Below, piece after piece: positions 5,348-6,940 of a DNA stretch of 6,940 nt (position 1 is its first letter; each line of letters begins with the position of its first letter). The stretch comes from Porphyrobacter sp. (GTDB lineage: Bacteria > Pseudomonadota > Alphaproteobacteria > Sphingomonadales > Sphingomonadaceae). A model generated the notes under the pieces. It was not told the origin of the DNA. It made no database searches and saw nothing but the letters and a program-made list of their open reading frames with translations. The stretch spans positions 1-6,940 of the forward strand of contig JAGKSZ010000118.1 in the NCBI GenBank assembly GCA_018991295.1, in the 5' to 3' direction. The position numbers and the translations under genes were made by a program.

Positions 5348-6349
5348 ATGAGCCTTGTCACCAAAGTCCCCACCGGCGCCGACCTGCTTGCCGAGATCGA
5401 CCGTCTCCGCAAGGAGAAGAACGCGGTCATCCTCGCGCATTATTACCAGACGCCCGACATTCAGGACATTGCCGACTTCGTGGGCGATTCCCTTGAACTC
5501 TCGCGCAAGGCGGCGGCCACGGATGCGGATGTGATCGCCTTTTGCGGGGTCAAGTTCATGGCCGACACCGCCAAGATCCTCAGCCCCCACAAGACCGTGA
5601 TCCTGCCCGACATGGACGCAGGGTGCAGTCTTGAAGACAGCTGCCCGCCCGAGAAATTCCGCGCCTTCCGCGAAGCCCACCCCGATCACATCGCGCTGAC
5701 CTACATCAATTGTTCGACCGAGGTGAAAGCCCTGTCGGACGTGATCGTGACGAGTTCCAGCGCGGAGACGATCCTTGCGCAGATCCCGCCCGAACAGAAG
5801 ATCATCTTCGGCCCCGACCGGCACCTTGGCGGATACCTGTCGCGCAAGTTCAACCGCGAAATGCTGCTGTGGCCGGGCGTGTGCATCGTCCACGAGGCGT
5901 TCAGCGAGACGGAACTGCTCAAGCTGAAGGAAAAGCACCCCGGCGCGCCCATCGCCGCGCACCCGGAATGCCCGCCGACGATCATCGACCACGCCGATTA
6001 CGTCGGATCGACCAGCGGCATCCTCAAGTTCGCGCAGGAGTTCGAAGGCGACACGCTGATCGTGGCGACCGAACCTCACATCATACACCAGATGGAAAAG
6101 GCGCTTCCGAACAAGACCTTCATCGGCGCACCGGGCGCGGACGGCAATTGTTCGTGCAACATCTGCCCCTACATGGCGCTGAACACGATGGAGAAGCTCT
6201 ATGTGGCGCTGCGGGACCTCTCGCCCCAGATCGAGATCGAGGAAGGCATCCGCCTGAAGGCCAAGCGCAGCCTCGACCGGATGCTCGATATGGCGAGCGG
6301 GACTGTCGGGATGGGGGACTTGGGCAAGGTGCAGTTCAGCGGGGATTGA
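5348..6349 (+). CDS. nadA: quinolinate synthase NadA
   Basis: This 333-residue cytoplasmic iron-sulfur enzyme condenses iminoaspartate with dihydroxyacetone phosphate to quinolinate, the second step of de novo NAD synthesis (after NadB, before NadC; neither is in the window). Landmarks: ILAHYYQTPDIQDIADFVGDS (28-48), CGVKFMADTAKIL, LPDMDAGCSLEDSCP (86-100), YINCSTEVKA, VTSSSA, FGPDRHLGGY, WPGVCIVHEAF (175-185), HPECPP, DYVGSTSGI, ATEPHI and GNCSCNICPYMALNT (266-280). By comparison with E. coli NadA (Cys113, Cys200, Cys297), the three [4Fe-4S] ligands should be Cys93, Cys179 and Cys273. The extra Cys268 and Cys270 correspond to the additional cysteines seen before the last ligand in some family members. 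The ATG at 5348 gives the usual N-terminus; the ribosome site is weak (GCGGGA). A palindrome at 5277-5300 may regulate it. The stop is 8 bp before the inverted-repeat cassette. Confidence 0.97.
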   Translation: MSLVTKVPTGADLLAEIDRLRKEKNAVILAHYYQTPDIQDIADFVGDSLELSRKAAATDADVIAFCGVKFMADTAKILSPHKTVILPDMDAGCSLEDSCPPEKFRAFREAHPDHIALTYINCSTEVKALSDVIVTSSSAETILAQIPPEQKIIFGPDRHLGGYLSRKFNREMLLWPGVCIVHEAFSETELLKLKEKHPGAPIAAHPECPPTIIDHADYVGSTSGILKFAQEFEGDTLIVATEPHIIHQMEKALPNKTFIGAPGADGNCSCNICPYMALNTMEKLYVALRDLSPQIEIEEGIRLKAKRSLDRMLDMASGTVGMGDLGKVQFSGD

Positions 6350-6357
6350 GGCCCTTT

Positions 6358-6392
6358 TCGTCACCCCAGCGAAAGCTGGGGCCTAGGGCGGC
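6358..6392 (+). repeat. left 35-bp inverted repeat with REP-like hairpin
   Basis: This matches the reverse complement of 6705-6739 at all 35 positions. Inside it, CCCCAGC (6364-6370), GAAA (6371-6374) and GCTGGGG (6375-6381) form a perfect 7-bp stem with a GNRA tetraloop, followed by a CCTAGGGCGGC tail. The hairpin-plus-tail form is that of REP elements. It begins 8 bp after the nadA stop and could stabilise the nadA mRNA end; no U-run follows. Confidence 0.92.
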
Positions 6393-6411
6393 CGTGTGCT
6401 AAGCTTCTGAA

Positions 6412-6705
6412 ATGGAGCGCGGTGGCTACGTCTATATCATGACCAACAGGCGCTACGGCGTGCTCTACACCGGCATCACCAGCGACCTTGCCGCCCGCGT
6501 GATGCAGCATCGCGAGGGCAAGGGCGGTGCGTTCACGTCCAAATACAAGTGCACCCGCCTCGTTTACATTGAGCACTATCCGACCATCACGGACGCCATC
6601 GCCCGCGAGAAGGCGATCAAGGCGTGGCGGCGGATGTGGAAGATCGAGGCGATCGAAAAGCAGAACCTGTCCTGGGATGATCTCTTCCTCACGATTTGCG
6701 CCTAG
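6412..6705 (+). CDS. GIY-YIG nuclease family protein
   Basis: This 97-residue single-domain protein belongs to the GIY-YIG endonuclease superfamily (YhbQ/URI-like branch). It opens GGYVYIM...VLYTGITSDLAARVMQHREG, where the YIG element reads YTG. By comparison with I-TevI (Tyr6, Tyr17, Arg27, Glu75, Asn90), catalytic positions are preserved as Tyr8, Tyr19 and Arg29 with identical spacing, with Glu66 (REKAIKAW) and probably Asn85 (KQNLSW) completing the set. It therefore looks active. No extra DNA-binding domain is present. The ATG at 6412 is the first after an in-frame TAA at 6400-6402, but no ribosome site is visible and only 19 bp separate it from the left repeat. The gene is enclosed by perfect inverted repeats. 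Relatives are small proteins of unclear function; a role in handling the flanking hairpin DNA is inference. Confidence 0.9.
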   Translation: MERGGYVYIMTNRRYGVLYTGITSDLAARVMQHREGKGGAFTSKYKCTRLVYIEHYPTITDAIAREKAIKAWRRMWKIEAIEKQNLSWDDLFLTICA

Positions 6706-6739
6706 CCGCCCTAGGCCCCAGCTTTCGCTGGGGTGACGA
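6705..6739 (-). repeat. right 35-bp inverted repeat with REP-like hairpin
   Basis: This is the exact inverted copy of 6358-6392. The stem is CCCCAGC (6716-6722), loop TTTC (6723-6726), GCTGGGG (6727-6733) as read on the plus strand; on the minus strand the loop is GAAA. It starts at the last base of the GIY-YIG stop codon and ends 2 bp before the stop codon of the convergent transporter gene, so on the minus strand it is the first thing after that gene. Confidence 0.92.
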
Positions 6740-6741
6740 GG

Positions 6742-6940
6742 TCAGGCACGCGCCCGCGACACCGCCAGCGCCGCTCCCACCAGCACCATCCCCACAATAT
6801 CCATCCCCGACAAAACCTCGCCAAACGCCAGCCAGCCATAGATCGAAGCCACGGCAGGTTGAGTCAGCAGGGCAAGGCCGACGATCAGCGGCGGGAAATA
6901 CCTCAGGGCGAACACCATCAGCCCCTGCCCGACCAGCTGG
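6742..6940 (-). CDS. EamA/DMT superfamily transporter, C-terminal part
   Basis: The last 65 codons of a gene entering from the right edge are present and end at TGA (6744-6742). The residues form two hydrophobic segments, from QLVGQGLMVFALRYFPPLIV through GLALLTQPAVASIYGWLAFGE to DIVGMVLVGAALAV, and finish with a short basic tail, SRARA. The pattern of LLTQPAVASIYGWLAFGE followed by G-x-x-LVGAALAV is typical of the last two helices of EamA (drug/metabolite transporter) permeases. The substrate is unknown. The gene converges on nadA, with the GIY-YIG cassette filling the space between their stops. Confidence 0.85.
   Translation of the reverse strand, partial: QLVGQGLMVFALRYFPPLIVGLALLTQPAVASIYGWLAFGEVLSGMDIVGMVLVGAALAVSRARA

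Larger units (their letters stand above)
6358..6739. mobile_element. GIY-YIG nuclease cassette bounded by REP-like inverted repeats
   Basis: A 382-bp unit consists of a 35-bp repeat, a 19-bp leader, a 97-codon GIY-YIG gene, and the same 35-bp repeat inverted with no mismatch. The stop codon's last base is the first base of the right repeat, so almost nothing is non-functional filler. It lies between the convergent ends of nadA (8 bp away) and an EamA-type transporter gene (2 bp away). No target duplication is visible at the edges. The layout is like a REP-associated unit: palindromic repeats in inverted pairs around a gene for a single-strand or hairpin-acting nuclease. Mobility, and action of the nuclease on these repeats, are inference. 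Confidence 0.6.

Noticed and set aside
5198..6364. 388-codon minus-strand open frame across nadA
   Set aside because: It is antisense to a clear nadA and ends in the repeat; composition is charged and repetitive without a domain.
1..6940. tRNA or rRNA genes
   Set aside because: No cloverleaf with a GGTTCGA-type T arm plus matching acceptor, and no rRNA-like sequence, was recognised; GGTTCGA at 780-786 belongs to a small isolated hairpin.

Overview
The window looks like chromosomal DNA from a GC-rich alphaproteobacterium, most likely a sphingomonad (Erythrobacteraceae/Sphingomonadaceae). This rests on high GC in third codon positions, the grouping ptsP / YdcH (DUF465) / YdcH / DUF1465 (RcdA family), and the sphingomonad-like style of the proteins. 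The genus is inference; the gene families are read from translated motifs.

Layout. Positions 1-707, minus strand: the N-terminal GAF part of ptsP (nitrogen-PTS enzyme I, running off the left edge), preceded in the same direction by a 55-residue YdcH-family gene. Positions 708-1041: a divergent intergenic region with no convincing gene. Position 1042 onward, plus strand: a second, 69-residue YdcH-family gene. Positions 1252-1559: a 308-bp non-coding block holding a perfect 16-bp parS (ParB-binding) palindrome at 1418-1433. Immediately before it lie eight in-phase 11-bp units (1322-1409) whose minus strand fits a G-quadruplex pattern. Positions 1560-2021: an RcdA/DUF1465-family gene. Positions 2025-3497, minus: glpK, tail to tail with the previous gene with 3 bp between stops. 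Position 3554 (or 3530) to 4432, plus: a metallo-beta-lactamase-fold hydrolase, divergent from glpK. Positions 4504-5277, plus: a multi-pass membrane protein resembling DUF2306. Positions 5348-6349, plus: nadA (quinolinate synthase). Positions 6358-6739: a compact cassette of one GIY-YIG nuclease gene bounded by perfect 35-bp inverted repeats, each containing a GAAA-loop hairpin. Position 6742 to the right edge, minus: the C-terminal end of an EamA/DMT-type transporter.

How it fits together. Most genes are housekeeping: nitrogen-PTS signalling, glycerol phosphorylation, NAD biosynthesis. They do not form one pathway. Two items stand out. First, a parS site, a repeat array and an RcdA-family gene lie side by side; parS sites usually cluster near the replication origin, so this locus is probably origin-proximal. 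Second, a 382-bp unit fits with only 8 and 2 bp to spare between the convergent ends of nadA and the transporter gene. It resembles a REP-type mobile or domesticated unit that encodes a GIY-YIG nuclease in place of a known REP-associated transposase. That is the best candidate here for an under-described system.
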